Assembly: GCA_024734495.1 (NCBI GenBank)
Contig: JALMQS010000156.1
Coordinates: 62,001 to 126,000 of the forward strand
Length of the DNA stretch: 64,000 nucleotides
Origin: Forficula auricularia
Lineage: Eukaryota; Arthropoda; Insecta; Dermaptera; Forficulidae
Direction of reading: 5' to 3'
A program made the position numbers and the translations under genes. Below, one piece after another: positions 47,852 to 59,859 of this stretch (its first letter is position 1; every line of letters starts with the position of its first letter). The notes under the pieces are model-generated. The model had not been told where the DNA came from and searched no databases. It worked only from the letters and a program-made list of their open reading frames with translations.

Positions 47852-48514
47852 AAAGCCATTTTTGAAAATATTTAGAAAAAACTAAAATTGTACTGGAATT
47901 AAGTACTAATCTTTGTCGGTCGAGTTGTACCTAAAACTAGGGTAAAGTAAAGAGTTGCTGTTATATATTTATTTAATAATATTTTCTTTCTTTATTTATT
48001 TAAATTCTCGTTAGGGGCATATGGTAAATGAAAGCGCCCTAAATTCAATAATAATTAATAATAAAATTTTAATCTCTAAGAACAAGAAATTTAGGACTGA
48101 TGGTCTAAATAAATAAATAAGACTCCAATTAGTCACTAGTAAAACGAGCAGCATTTATTAAAACATTATCATTAATCACTATGACATGATGGAATCCAAA
48201 CATGCAAAGTGTATAAGTAAATCATAAAATAAGTTAAGATTTAATTTTCCTATTTGCACTACAAAAACATTCACGTTCAAGGTTATTTAGTTTGAAAGGC
48301 AGAATAAATTAATCTAATTTAAATCTTATTAGATGTTTTTATATTATAATTGAGAGTTGTGGTGGCGTAATCAAAAATAGGTAGGTTAAAAGACCCGAGG
48401 GCAAATATCTTTTGAAAAAAAAATGCATTTGAAAAAAAATCAAAAGATACATAATATATTCAACTTTACCATTTATAAATATATGTAAAGCTTCTTCGGG
48501 TTGGACCACCCAAT

Positions 48515-49275
48515 GGAATATTTTTTACTTTATCCAATGCGAAGCATGGGAGAAAGTATTGGAATCGCTCTCGCGGCAAGCGCGACTTCAAAGGGTCCTC
48601 AGGTAAAGACTACGGAACCCATAGACTCAATTAAGGTCACAAATTGAAGTATTCAATGAGATTGAATTTTAGCACGTGACGGTTTTGCCAAAAATTACCT
48701 GAAATCTCGTCGAGAGGCCAAAAAGTGCCATTTTTTTGGAAGTGCGTGGGGATGGATGGATGTATGTATGTGTGTTATCGTTTTTTTCGTCCACGATTTT
48801 TTCCACACCTTTGCGCTGATTGAAATGAAATTGAAAACCTACCATTAGTTTAACAAAATGAAGCGCTGATTAGTTTTTGGTACATATCGGTCCACAAACA
48901 TTAGTACTTTATTTCAGTACTTTTTTAGTTTTTCTAAATATCTTGAAAATGACTTAACCAATTTTGATGAAATTCAATATCCTAATTAAGTACCTCAGGG
49001 ACCACAAAAAAGGTTAAATAAAGTTTTTAGTAAAATTATATTTTAAAGTACTTTACTCAAGAACATATTAATATTTCAAATGAATTTGGATAAAGTTTAG
49101 CAACGATCCGTTGCAGTTTATTTTTAAAAAGTCAAGATAATCGTATTGCCTCAGGAAGTCTAGGTGAAAGAGCGAAAATGAAAACTCCATATTTTCATAT
49201 CCCAAAAAATAATGGCGACATCTCTTAATAATAAGTACTTGGCCACCGAGCGGTGCTCGGTAACTTTTTGCTTCA
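48515..49275. repeat. Non-coding repeat with ACTTTATCCA end
   Basis: Begins ttttactttatccaatgcgaagcatgggagaaagtattggaatcg, which resembles the layout of the C/G-tract family terminus (ttttactttaccatacagggtatggtcaagtattgtaatcg). GC-rich at the head, with a short (ATGT/GGAT)n at 48750-48772. No ORF. Confidence 0.4.
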
Positions 49276-49514
49276 GTTAAAAGCTATATATTAATACCCG
49301 AAACCCTCCCCCCACCTCGCCCCCCCCCCGGACCTCCCAAAACTTCACCACACCTCGTGCACCTCCTAGTAGAATGAAAATTAAGTTTTAATAAATTATT
49401 TTATTCGGAATTTGAGTTTTTAATTATTCTTGGACTGCCTTTGCATCAGCATTGAAATCTACCAGTCCGTTTTCTATAGAAAATAGCTCTAATTAATTAA
49501 TTTTCCTAAACTGA

Positions 49515-50330
49515 TTATATAATAACGAGCTTTTCGTGCGTGCCTCCGGGCTGGTGCCCTGGTTGGACCAAAACTTTTATTCCGCTTAAAAAACCACACT
49601 CCAAATGTATACCTGTAAACTCCCGAACATACATAGTCTCTTAAAATTTTCGCCTCATTTTCTTCCTGACACAGCTACAGAAATGAGGCTCTAGATATGA
49701 ATCTGGAAGTATTTTTTTTTTCTATAATCTATATACAGCATTGTGATATTTTTTGTGTGGAAATAGATTTATTTAAATAAGTGGTATCGTGTGAGGAGGA
49801 GAATTATATTATATCATTTTTTTAAAATTTGGGATCGATAATCGATATAAGGCTCCAAATATTTAAAAGAGATCAGGTGTTGTTTGTATGACAGGCTGCT
49901 CCTCCAGTATTGCAATGAGAAACTCATATGGGCATGCGTGTCTTAAGTCGTTTAATTTTGTAAAAATCAAAAAATAAGAATAACAAAATTTAGATTTTTA
50001 AAAATTATAAAAAAGTGGCAAATTATTAAAAAATAAACAAATAATATATAAATCAAATAAGATGTGATTGATTTCTTTTTCTGTGCGCAAAGAAAAGCGA
50101 ATTGAATATTTAATTTTTGAGTGGTGAAGGGGGGGGGGGTAATAATTATCAATATATTTAATGTTTCTTAATTTAAAATCAATTGGAGTCTTTCATTTCG
50201 AAATTTGAGTCCAAATTACGATTATATTTCAAATTTTCCGCAAATATACCGATGGCGCTCTCTCTCGGCAGCATTACGTCAGCGTTGCGGCAAATTAATC
50301 TAGACAAATATATATAGTATATATTTGTAA
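49515..50330 (-). mobile_element. Helitron-like element, minus-strand copy
   Basis: Minus-strand relative of 34285-35095: 3' end near 49515 (ctccgggctggtgccctgg, agagctcg equivalent), G tract at 50129, 5' region gacaaatatatatagtata at 50303-50325. Confidence 0.45.
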
Positions 50331-50778
50331 TGGGGTTTAAAATTAAAAATTTCATTAATTAAAAAGAAATTGAAAAAATTTAAATATAAATTTTTAGAGG
50401 CACACTTATGAATAATTACTTTAATTAAGAAAAACCATTTAAATCAAAGTCACCCGAAGATGAGACCCTGACAGATCGAATAGTCGATCCAAAATCCTCC
50501 TACTAACGAGAATGGATATAATTGATTTATCTTTATGAACTAATTATTATTATTTATTTAGTTTTTTATAAATAAAAAATAAATATATCAAAAGAAGACA
50601 GATGCAGTTGGATTATTTATTTATTTTAAATTCGTACTTATTAGTATTTCGACTTTCGTTTAAGCTTATTTGCAGAAATTTTTCACTATTTACAAAAATG
50701 CCTTTAGAAAGAAAGAAATTTTTTTTGAGCGAATTCAATACTTCGGTCCTGAAGGCTTCGCTTTCATACTTAGTAATT

Positions 50779-51452
50779 ATTACTTTACCATACGGGGTAT
50801 GGTCAAGTATTGTAATCGTGAATGAAAAAAGTGTTTTTTTTCCTTCTTTTTTACGAAATATCTCAAAAACGGCTGAAACTATTTTGATTAAAAGAAATTG
50901 AGTGAAACCATGGCATTTCGCTCTACAAAAAAGCTCTAATAAGTGAACATCGAAAAAATTATATTATTCCAGATAATAACTGTTTTGTCAAAATGTCTGT
51001 TAGTTAGTCTGGTTGTTATTCTGTCTGTTAGTCTGTGCGTTACCAAATTCTTGTGGACGAGCTAGCTCAAAAAATAGTGTGGATATCGAAACCAAATTTA
51101 AGGGGTAGGGTGGAGGGGGGGGGTAAAAAAATTAAAAATCCACGTCATTTGAAGAAACTCAACCAAATTTTGTATACATAATCAGTGGGACCCCAGAAGT
51201 CTAAAAATGCAAAAACTAACCGCCCAAAAAGGGGGGGTTGTTTAGGGTTAAAAAATGAAAATCTTGGCCATTTACCAAACTCAACCAAATTTTGTATACA
51301 TAATCACTGGGACCCCAGAAGTCTAAAAATGCAAAAACTAACCTCCCTCCCCTACATGATTATAAAGAATTTTATTAAATATTAAATATAAGTGAGGGGC
51401 CAGGTTGTATGGTAAAGTCAAGTGGATGGCCACATCAGAACACGTCAGCTTA
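50779..51452 (+). mobile_element. C/G-tract repeat family, copy 5
   Basis: ttactttaccatacggggta... to ...agaacacgtcagctta; same interior modules and G tracts (51114, 51231). Confidence 0.8.
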
Positions 51453-51870
51453 TTTTTCTAATGATTCGCCACATGTATATATGATATTAATATTTTTAGT
51501 TCTTATCTTTAGATATATTTAACGAGTCTCACAGTGAACAAATTGCGCTGAATTTCAGCCAGGGTAAATTAATACCAATCTCTGTTATCGACTTAATTAC
51601 CTCGCGATTCATCAAGTCCTAGTGGTCACTTAGACTCTTGGGAATATCAAAATGATTCTTTCTCTTCTAATCAGATAGAAATGTGTAATGAAAAGAGTTA
51701 AATCTGAAACTTTTCAAGATACGGGACGATTTACTGTTGAAATTTTTAATAATGAATGATAAATATTACTAAATCTTTGAGATCTACCATTATAGGTAAT
51801 AAAAAGTAAATTTAGAACGGCTGTTATAAATTAAATTGAAAAGAATGTATTTTTTGCCGAGTGTAGCGGG

Positions 51871-53244
51871 TAGTCCAGAAAAATTACTTGAAATAATGGC
51901 ATAAACATGAAATAATTCCCGGTAAATATTTTATTTCTGAAATACCTTTATTGGTACTCCAAGATTACTAGCCTAAGTTTTCCCCCAAATCTGTATTGTG
52001 GAAATTCTCCTACGCGCCTCAAAATGAGAAAATTTCAGATTTTTTTTCAGTTTTTCTTGTATAACTCTAAAAAGGCTTATCAAATCAAAAGGATATCTAT
52101 TAGATAAATTAAAGCTCTTCAAATTACGCGTAAAATGATAAAAATTTCATCTATTTAGATACAGTAGAACCGGTACTAACGCCTGTCAAAAACCAGCTCC
52201 CGGGATCACTTTTGAATATCCCTAAAACTCGCACTTTTTTCGATTTTTCCCCATTTTGACCATGAAGGAACACGTTTTCGACAAAGATAACTCTATACAT
52301 TTTTAAACTAGATTAAATTTTCTAGAATTTAAATAAAGTTTCATCTTAATTGGATAATGGTAACATGAGATTGAAGTTTTGAAAAAAATGCATTTTTTTG
52401 CAAAAAATCGCAGTTTTTCCTTAATAAAATAGAAACCACTCATCCTAAAACCTTGATTTCTATATCATTGTCTAGGAAATTTTGTTTACTTGCACTTTTT
52501 TGAAAAACTCTTAGATTTATAGATATTCTACATTTTCAGGACAGGATATGATCCGAATCCTCAAAAGCGTCATGGAAAATGCTGGATATCTATAAATCTA
52601 AGAGTTTTATCAAAAAAGTGGTCGAAGTAAACGTTCAAGTAAACAAAATTTCCTAGACAATGAGATAGGAATCAAATTTCTAGGATGAGTGGTTTTCATT
52701 TTATGAAGGAAAAACTGCGATTTTTTGCAAAAAATTGCATTTTTTCAAAACTTCAACCTCATGTTACCATTATCCAATTAAGATAAAACTTTATTTAAAT
52801 TGTAGAAAATTTAATCTAGTTTAAAAATGTATAGAGTCGTCTTTGTCGAAATCGTGCTCCTTCATTGTCAAAATGGGGAAAAATCGAAAAAAGTGCGAGT
52901 TTTAGGGATATTCAAAAGTGATCCCGGAGGCTGTTTTTGACAGGCGTTAGTACCGGTTCTACTGAACCTAAATAGATGAAATTTTTATCATTTTACGCGT
53001 AATTTAAAGAGCTTTAATTTATCTAATAGATATCTTTTTGATTTGATAAGCTATTTTAGAGTTATTCAAGAAAAACTGAAAAAACTCCGAAATTTTCTCA
53101 TTTTGAGGCGCGTAGGAAAATTTCCACAACACAGATTTGGGGGAAAACTTAGGGTAGTAATCTTGGAGTACCAATAAAGGTATTCCAGCAATAAAATCTT
53201 TACCGTGAATTATTTCCTGTTAAAATCGTAATTTGCCTGGACTA
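51871..53244. mobile_element. Foldback element TAGTCCAGGCAAATTACG, long copy (1.37 kb)
   Basis: Ends tagtccagaaaaattac and gtaatttgcctggacta; arms of about 660 bp pair almost throughout and meet near 52545 (gacaggatatgatccgaatcc). Same family as 47082-47851. Confidence 0.85.
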
Positions 53245-53338
53245 AGAGTTGTTGATTCATAAAAGGAAATCAATGAGGTTGTCCTCTGCTTGACGAAAAT
53301 AAATAATAATATGGTCCTCCGGGTACTATTCTTTAAAA

Positions 53339-53706
53339 CAGTGGTTCTTAACCTTTTTAAGCTGCGACCCAAATTTGAGAAATATGTTCATATAGCGACC
53401 CCCCCCCCCCCCAATAAAAATTACCTTTTTAGACGATATTTGAGAAATTTTCTTCAATTTTCAATGATGACTTTTTTTAACTCACATATAATATTATTTT
53501 GTAACAATTAAGATAACCAAAGGTACTTTTATATCTAAGAAAAATTTAATTTAATGATGAAAAAGAGCGTGTTTTTCATATTTTCATTTTTTATAGTTTT
53601 GAATAACCAAAATATATTTTTCAACTTGTAATAATAAGTAAAATATTTAATTAACGACACTGCGCGACCCAATTTTGGGTCGCGACCCATAGGTTAAGAA
53701 CCACTG
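53339..53706. mobile_element. hAT-type MITE (368 bp) with exact 8-bp target duplication
   Basis: Ends CAGTGGTTCTTAACC and GGTTAAGAACCACTG, flanked by CTTTAAAA on both sides (53331-53338, 53707-53714). Subterminal gcgaccc/gggtcgc repeats and a C tract. Classic non-autonomous hAT. Confidence 0.92.
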
Positions 53707-54269
53707 CTTTAAAAGACAAGATTAATTTTAATAAATAAAATTATTTTAATATACCTGTGCTAAAAACTTGGCAGAATAAAAATTACAGGCCATTAGGATT
53801 AAACGGTTTTTAATATTATAGATTATAGAACTATAAATTTGAATCGATAATATAGCGAATCAGAATATTTTATTTATTTTTTATTTAACATTTTTAAAGA
53901 TAATTGAGATGTAGTAGGAATAAATTTATGCATGATTGCAAAAAAATAAATAAATAAAAGCTGTTCCGAAGGTATAATATCAAGTTTTCGTAAAATACAG
54001 TTTAACAGGTCAAATGTACCTACTCATCTGGAAATGGCATTTCTAAGAAGGCAACGGAAAAGGCTCCTCCTCCCCCCTTATAGATAATATCACGACTACT
54101 GGTTTTCGATTTCTGAACAGCCGGTGTTCACTATGGAAAAGAGTTCTCATAAATCAAATGAAGATAAAATGGTGGATTTTTATTTCCATTACACAACAGA
54201 TAGAATCGGGAATTTCTAACTGAATAATGGAAATTATTGTTTTTGTGAAAAATACAAAAACGAGATTTT

Positions 54270-54549
54270 AATCGGGACGCCCGTGCGAGGCTAACATTAG
54301 ATTCTCGCAAAAATTATAATTCTTATTGTGTTTAATTTAACATGTCTGAAACGTGGAGAAAAATCATTCTCAACAATGATATTTTTCTGTCTGTGTATCT
54401 GAATTCAGATACCTAGGATAACTTAAGAATAAAAAGTCGTATAAACTTCGTTCTTGTGCTAAAATATTCAATGGGGAGAAATGATTAAGAGTATTTTGGG
54501 CTTTCTAGCTTTAGAACATATTGTTCAAAGATGCAGAAAACGTTATTTG
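54270..54549 (-). repeat. ACTCGGTACGC family copy, interrupted
   Basis: Minus-strand copy (cgggacgcccgtgcgaggc...). Interrupted after 'aaaacgttattt' by the element at 54551-54909 and a LINE tail; continues 'gactgattttattg' at 55141. Compare the uninterrupted 57660-57680. Confidence 0.6.
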
Positions 54550-54550
54550 T

Positions 54551-54909
54551 GATGGTGTCAAGGTTTGGGCCCTTATCTTCACCTAACCAGTTTTTTCTGG
54601 AATGGCAAAAATGTAAGTTAAATGTGGGTATAATTTTTGATTACATATTTGAATTCAGCAGCAAATTTTCATTCGGAATAGAATAATAGTGAGGGTAAGA
54701 ATGGAAGATTAAATGACTTATTTTTTTCTGTTTAAAAATTGTCAAAATTTAAACGGCTATAACTAAATATTCCAAAATTCATAACTGAGCGAATTTTTGG
54801 AATTTTTGTGCGGGATAAAAAGCGTTTTGATCGGTTGTTTCTCTAGAAATAGTAGATGCCATTAGCTCGATTTTGATTAGGTGAAGATAATGGTTGTTTT
54901 CTCTGACAC
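54551..54909. mobile_element. MITE with GATGGTGTCA ends
   Basis: Left end gatggtgtcaaggtttgggcccttatcttcacc, right end ggtgaagataatggttgttttctctgacaccatc. The paralogous 57660 locus lacks it, defining the insertion. Confidence 0.65.
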
Positions 54910-54925
54910 CATCTCATTTATTGAC

Positions 54926-55140
54926 TTTTTTTTTTTTTTTTTTTTTAATGCAATCGAATGCAAGAAGGGGTGCACCAGTAAAGATGCAGCCCCTATGGAT
55001 CTCGAAAGACCCTTGCATTACCGAAGAGAAGAGAAAGTTGATTAAGTGAGAGGGTGTAGACGTAGGTGTCTATGCACTCCGGTTTTGAAGGTTTGAAGAT
55101 TATAGGTGCTGGGAAAGATAGAGGCTGGAAGAGAGTTCCA
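54926..55140 (-). mobile_element. Non-LTR retrotransposon 3' end with poly(A)
   Basis: Minus-strand insertion: poly-T on the plus strand (54926-54946) followed by the antisense 3' UTR and the last codons of an ORF (...WNSLPASIF-type end). 93-95% like the 3' part of 56097-56549 by eye. Confidence 0.8.
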
Positions 55141-55406
55141 GACTGATTTTATTGAAATTTTAAAACCTTTAAAAATACCAATCCATTAAAAATAGTAGTC
55201 TAATGTAGGCCCTAGACGGTCAATCTTTTGATCAAAATGATTGAGTGATTGACTGGCTAGGAACCCGTTTGACGCTTAAGTCAATCATTGAATGTGATTG
55301 ATAGAAAGTTTCATTGATTTAAATGATTGAAGAGAGCGCATGACCGTCTAGAAGGGTTTTGATCAATCTTTCTCTCAATCACATACTCGGTAGCAAAACC
55401 TATTCG

Positions 55407-55604
55407 GAACGTGAATTTATTAGCCTGTTGATAAATTTGCACCGCGATTGCCCAGAGCAGTGGAACGTGATAAGCAAAGACTTCTTTTTAATAGAAATAA
55501 AACAAGTGCAGCATTTGAAAAAATTGTGGGAGCTTTAAAAGCGGAAGCATAAATCTGTATTTGAAACCATGGTTTCAATGGTAGGGATGTACTATATTTT
55601 ATAA
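55407..55604 (+). pseudogene. Degraded Myb/SANT-like (zeste-type) DNA-binding domain
   Basis: Translation EREFISLLINLHRDCPEQWN, VISKDFFLIEIKQVQHLKKL, W-E-L, one in-frame TAA, then KRKHKSVFETM. The W...VI..F......QHLKKLWE.LKRK pattern matches the Myb/SANT-like domain found in zeste-type proteins and in transposon-encoded accessory proteins. Presumably the accessory protein of the parent of this transposon; not functional here. Confidence 0.4.
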
Positions 55605-55766
55605 GTCAGGAAAACGTAGCTACACAAAAAGCCCAATTTCACTATTAATTCACAAAAGTATTACAAAAAAGCAATACTAACTTCCTTTAGGGAAACTTCA
55701 GTACGAATGAGTTTTGATCAAAAGGTTCAAGGGATGAATGAAGCATGCGTCAATGATTGACTTAAT

Positions 55767-55990
55767 TTGAAAGTTTATATTGGGAAAATAAGGACAAGTT
55801 TTTTATGTGTGACTTTTTTATTTATCCACCAACGTTTCGTCGACTTTGCCGACTTCTTCTTTGAAGCCCTGAAGAAGTCGGCAAAGTCGACGAAACGTTG
55901 GTGGATAAATAAAAAAGTCACACATAAAAAACTTGTCACTTTCCCAATATAAGCTTTCAAATTATAAATTAAATTATGGACGGAAATGAT
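55767..55990 (+). mobile_element. Hammerhead-bearing foldback retroelement K
   Basis: Flanked by an exact 15-bp repeat AATGATTGACTTAAT (55752-55766, 55991-56005). Arms 55767-55860 and 55866-55960; tail 55961-55990. Core on the plus strand: GCC-CTGAAGA-A-GTCG-gcaaagt-CGAC-GAA-ACGT-T|GGT (55866-55902), with GCC/GGT as stem I. The left-arm core has lost its CTGAAGA. The mirrored 61-codon open frames are arm artefacts. Confidence 0.75.
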
Positions 55991-56096
55991 AATGATTGAC
56001 TTAATCTTCTGATCAAAATAAATGTCCGTCTAGGGCCATTTTAATAAAATTAGTGTGCGTTTGTTTGCTTGTTTTTTATTTTATTTTTATTTATTT

Positions 56097-56549
56097 ATTT
56101 TTTTTTAATGCAATCGAATGCAAAAGGGGTGCACCAGTAAAGATGCAGCCCCTATGGATCTCGAAAGACCCTTGCATTACCGAAGAGAAGGGAAAGTTGA
56201 TTAAGTGAGAGGGTGTAGACGTAGGTGTTTATGCACTCCGGTTTTGAAGGTTTGAAGATTATAGGTGCTGGGAAAGATGGAGGCTGGGAGAGAGTTCCAG
56301 TTCCTTGAAGTCATGGGGATATGTTTCTGAATTGCATCCAGGGTAGCAAGAGAATATTTTGAGGCTCCTCTCCATAGATGAGAGCCGTATTCGAGACAGG
56401 GGCGGATTTGGGCCTTGTAGATGGTGAGAAGTTGTGGGGGTTTGTAAAATCGCTTGGACCTGAATAATTAGCCTATCTTCCTTGCTGCAGATTTCGCCAC
56501 AGAGGAGATGTGTTCATTTCAAGACAGGTCAGTCGGTTGTTTGCCTATT
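56097..56549 (-). mobile_element. Non-LTR retrotransposon fragment with internal deletion
   Basis: Minus strand reads ...NEHISSVAKSAARKIG, a stop, LFRSKRFYKPPQLLTIYKAQ, IRPCLEYGSHLWRGASKYSL, ATLDAIQK then ...RNWNSLPASIFPSTYNLQTF, KTGVHKHLRLHPLT and a stop. The IYKAQIRPCLEY and WNSLPA...FKTGVHKHL motifs mark the C-terminal part of an insect LINE reverse transcriptase. About 100 codons normally between IQK and WNSLPA are missing, with the frame kept. Two in-frame stops upstream show decay. Confidence 0.85.
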
Positions 56550-56904
56550 CACAAGGTGTTTATCTATAAATTATACCAAATTTCAGCTTTTTAGCCCAAA
56601 CTGATTCGTTACCAAATCATAATGTTTACACTTTATGTTTCATAGATAAATTTTAAAAATTCTCTTATAAAATAATAAAAATGAGAAAAAGGAAGATTCT
56701 TTTGAAACGTGTAACTTCAAATTGATGTAAAAAAGAGTTGGGTGTAGGTATATACTTATACTTTAGTACAATGCTTTCTCATTGAATAGTATAAGATTTT
56801 ATTTCCAAGTCAAACGTAAGAACTTGTATCTGATCAAATGTAATTGTTTTTATCTACTTTTATTTATGATACATGAATTGAATGCAGAGATTTTTTCTGA
56901 AAAT

Positions 56905-57140
56905 GATGACATAGTTATGCTGGGCGCAGATGATTAAGTGCAGGTAAGTGCGTATAGTTCAAGTGCTCCAGATCAGAGGCGTGTCGCTGGTTTTGGCCGC
57001 CTTCCCGGGCCAGTTCCAGGTTGTTCAATGTCGTAGGTGGGTGGTTGTTTGCGTCGTAGATGCCAGCCTCATGACACATTGGCAGTGGCGGATTCCTAGC
57101 AACAGCTAAGCTTGCTGGCTGGCCTAGGCTGACCATTTAT
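56905..57140. other. GC-rich island with unassigned open frame
   Basis: Minus strand 57136-56915 encodes MVSLGQPASLAVARNPPLPM, then CHEAGIYDANNHPPTTLNNL and ELAREGGQNQRHASDLEHL. The plus strand has a textbook donor (GTGCAG|GTAAGTGCG at 56938). I cannot assign it: it may be a relic of a retroelement ORF or part of an unrecognised exon. Confidence 0.3.
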
Positions 57141-57484
57141 GAGAGATGTTGACATTAAAAAAACTGATTCTAAGGACCGACAGCAATACCTTAAATTATT
57201 ACATATTTTATAGTTTTTTAAGATACGCTGAAAATGTGTGGATAATAAAATTTTAAAAAATAAATAAAATTTCTATAATAATCCATACCAAAGACATATC
57301 ATTTTAAGGTCAAGTTTATTTTTCAAGTGTCGAAAGATTTATATCAACAAGCTGATAGGAATCAATAATAAAATATTCACGAGTAATACTATTAACTTAT
57401 TCAAATGAACAATAACAAAAGAGGGTCAGTTTGACAAATGATAAATAAACCGGCCACGAGGAGTCAATATAAATAAGAATAAGC

Positions 57485-57725
57485 CGGTTATGTGCAAGTT
57501 GGCCTCGCATGTCGAATTCAGATACCGATGATAACATAAGAATGAAAAGTCATAGAAAGTTCGTTCATGTGCTAATATGTGTGTATTTCCAATGTGGAAA
57601 ACTGATTAGATTTTAGGCGTTCTAGCTTTAGAATTTCTGGTTCAAAGATGCAGAAAACATTATTTATTGACTGATTTTATTGAAATTTTAAAATCTTTAA
57701 AAATACTCCATTAAATAGTAGACTA
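57485..57725 (-). repeat. ACTCGGTACGC family copy
   Basis: Minus-strand copy; gives the uninterrupted version of the 54.5-kb locus at 57655-57680. Followed at 57727-57786 by a GAAGTCGGTT-family end. Confidence 0.6.
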
Positions 57726-57974
57726 AAAAAAAAAAAAAAATTCAGTCGAATAGAGAACCTCCTCCTTTTTTGAAGTCGGTTAAAAATTAGTGTGCGTTTA
57801 TTTGCCTATTCACAAGGGGTTTATCTAAGAGATATTGATAAGTTATAGCAAATTAAAGCTTTTTAGCCCAAACTGATTCGCTACCAAATCATAAAGTCTT
57901 GAAAGTTTTCACTTTGTTTCATTGAAATTTTATGGCAATGTAATAATATAGGCATAAAAATGAACAATTTATAT

Positions 57975-58682
57975 TTAAAGAAGTTGTTTTGCGATGATAC
58001 TATCAAAAAGTTAATGTTAGAGTATATAGAACAGAGAATGAGGATTCATAATTCATAAGCCCAAAACTTTTTGCTGTTTATGTACCACTACTAGCCAATC
58101 CCGTGCTCGTTTGACAAATCTGGCAACATTGTCCGAGCTTGAGTATTTTTATCATAGAAATGTCAGATATTATAAACACATTACATTATAAAGGAAGATT
58201 TATAAAAGAAAAAGTTCTTAAAAAGCGATTTAAAGCTGAAGCGAAAAAAACGTCAAAAAAAGTACTAAATTTAACCAATTTTTAGGTTAATTACATGCGA
58301 TGTTGCGCAGCTTTTTTTAGTGTAAATTTTTCATTATACATTTTTCATTATTTATTATTATCTCAGAAACTGTGTTGTAACTATGAATTAAAATTTTCTT
58401 AAAAAATGTATTAGGTATTATTTAATTTTGGTTTAGTTTTTTATACCAATGGTAAGAAGGGTTTCTTAATTATAATTAAATATGTATGTAAACTTTCCGA
58501 TATCCAGTATAGTGCAATGTATAAGAGTCTGGAAAACTCTATCATTGGAATTTAATATGTCCGGAACTATATTGTTTATAAATTTCTTTTTGCCACCAAT
58601 CGATGCAGAAGTATTTAAATAATAATCTGTCTAAATTTCAATAAAATCCTAAGAAAATCCAAACTACCTAAGTTTATTATTA
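57975..58682. mobile_element. TTAA-flanked MITE, copy 2
   Basis: ttaaagaagttgttttgcgatgatac... to ...aaactacctaag. Same sequence order as 58825-59546, opposite to 4030-4737. Shared motif 'cccaaaactttttgctgtttatgt'. Confidence 0.65.
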
Positions 58683-58824
58683 ATTACTTAAAAGGGTGTC
58701 TATAGTGTATATAAATTTTCTTTAATTTTGGTATTTAATAAATATGTGGGTGAGCGATTATTTCATTAGAATCTAATCGAGGAAAATGACTAAAAAGGGC
58801 GCGGATAGAATGATTTCTCTTCCT

Positions 58825-59546
58825 TTAAGGTAGTTTTTTCGCGATAATACTAGCAAAAAGTTAATGCTAGAATATATAGAACAGACAATAAGGATTCATA
58901 ATTCATAAGCCCAAAACTTTTTGCTGTTTATGTGCCGATTCTAGCCAATCTCGTGCTCGTTTGACAAATTTGGCACCATTGTAAGAGATTGTATATATTT
59001 TATCATAGAAATTTCAGATAAAACACATTATAAAGGGAGATTTATAAAACAAAAAGTCCTTAATAAGCGATTGAAAGCTATTGAAAAAATGGCTGACTCG
59101 AAAAAACGTCAAAAAAATTACTAAAGTTAACCTACTTTTTAGGTTAAATACATGCGTTATTGGCAGCTTGTTTTTAGTGTAAATTTTTCATTATACATTT
59201 TTCATTATTTATTCATTATTATCTCAGAAACTGTGTTGTAACTATGAATCAAAATTGTCTTAAAATATGTATTGGTTGTTGCTTAATGTTGGTTTAGTTT
59301 TTTATAAAAATGGTAAGAAGGGTTTCTTAATTATAATTAAATATGTATGTAAACTTTCCGATATCCCGTATAGTGCAATGTATAAGAGTCTGGAAAACTC
59401 TATTTTTGAAATTTAATATCTCCGGAACTATAGTGTTCATAAATTTCGTTTTGCCACCAATCGATGCAAAAATATTTAAATAAAAATATGTCTAAATTTC
59501 AAAAAAAAATCCTAAGAAAACCCATTTGGCGGAACAGCTACCTTAA
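58825..59546. mobile_element. TTAA-flanked MITE, copy 3
   Basis: TTAAGGTAGTTTTTTCGCGA... to ...AGCTACCTTAA. Same orientation as copy 2, 142 bp away. Confidence 0.7.
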
Positions 59547-59859
59547 AGCTAAGCCATTGCAAGGATGTCAAATACCAATTCAGACTAGTAGAGATTAATT
59601 TCTTAATTTTTACTATTATAGGAACTCTAAGTATAAGAAAATATTAAATCGAAATGAATATTAAATTTAGATATTTATCATTTAAAATTATTAATTCACC
59701 GAAACTGCAAAAAGCGTATCGATTATAGAAAAAAAGGTTTCACTATTATCTCCAATTTTTTAATAGGTACACGTGAATTGAGAGAGTTGCTGGGTCAGAG
59801 ATTAAAAATAATAAAAATATATAAAAAATAATTATTCATTAATTACAACTAAAATGGAA

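Larger units (their letters stand above)
55207..56040. mobile_element. DNA transposon with CCCTAGACGG ends
   Basis: Ends ggccctagacggtcaatcttttgatcaaaatgattg and inverted ...ttctgatcaaaataaatgtccgtctagggcc (about 40 bp). Contains a decayed DNA-binding-domain ORF at 55407-55604 and is interrupted by a ribozyme foldback (55767-55990). Confidence 0.7.

Noticed and set aside
50455..50515. Further ribozyme (acagatcgaatagtcgatcc)
   Set aside because: A small GATCGA/TCGATC hairpin with no CTGANGA or GAAA in the right places.
55767..55960. Two 61-codon genes on opposite strands
   Set aside because: They are mirror images produced by the inverted-repeat arms of element K.
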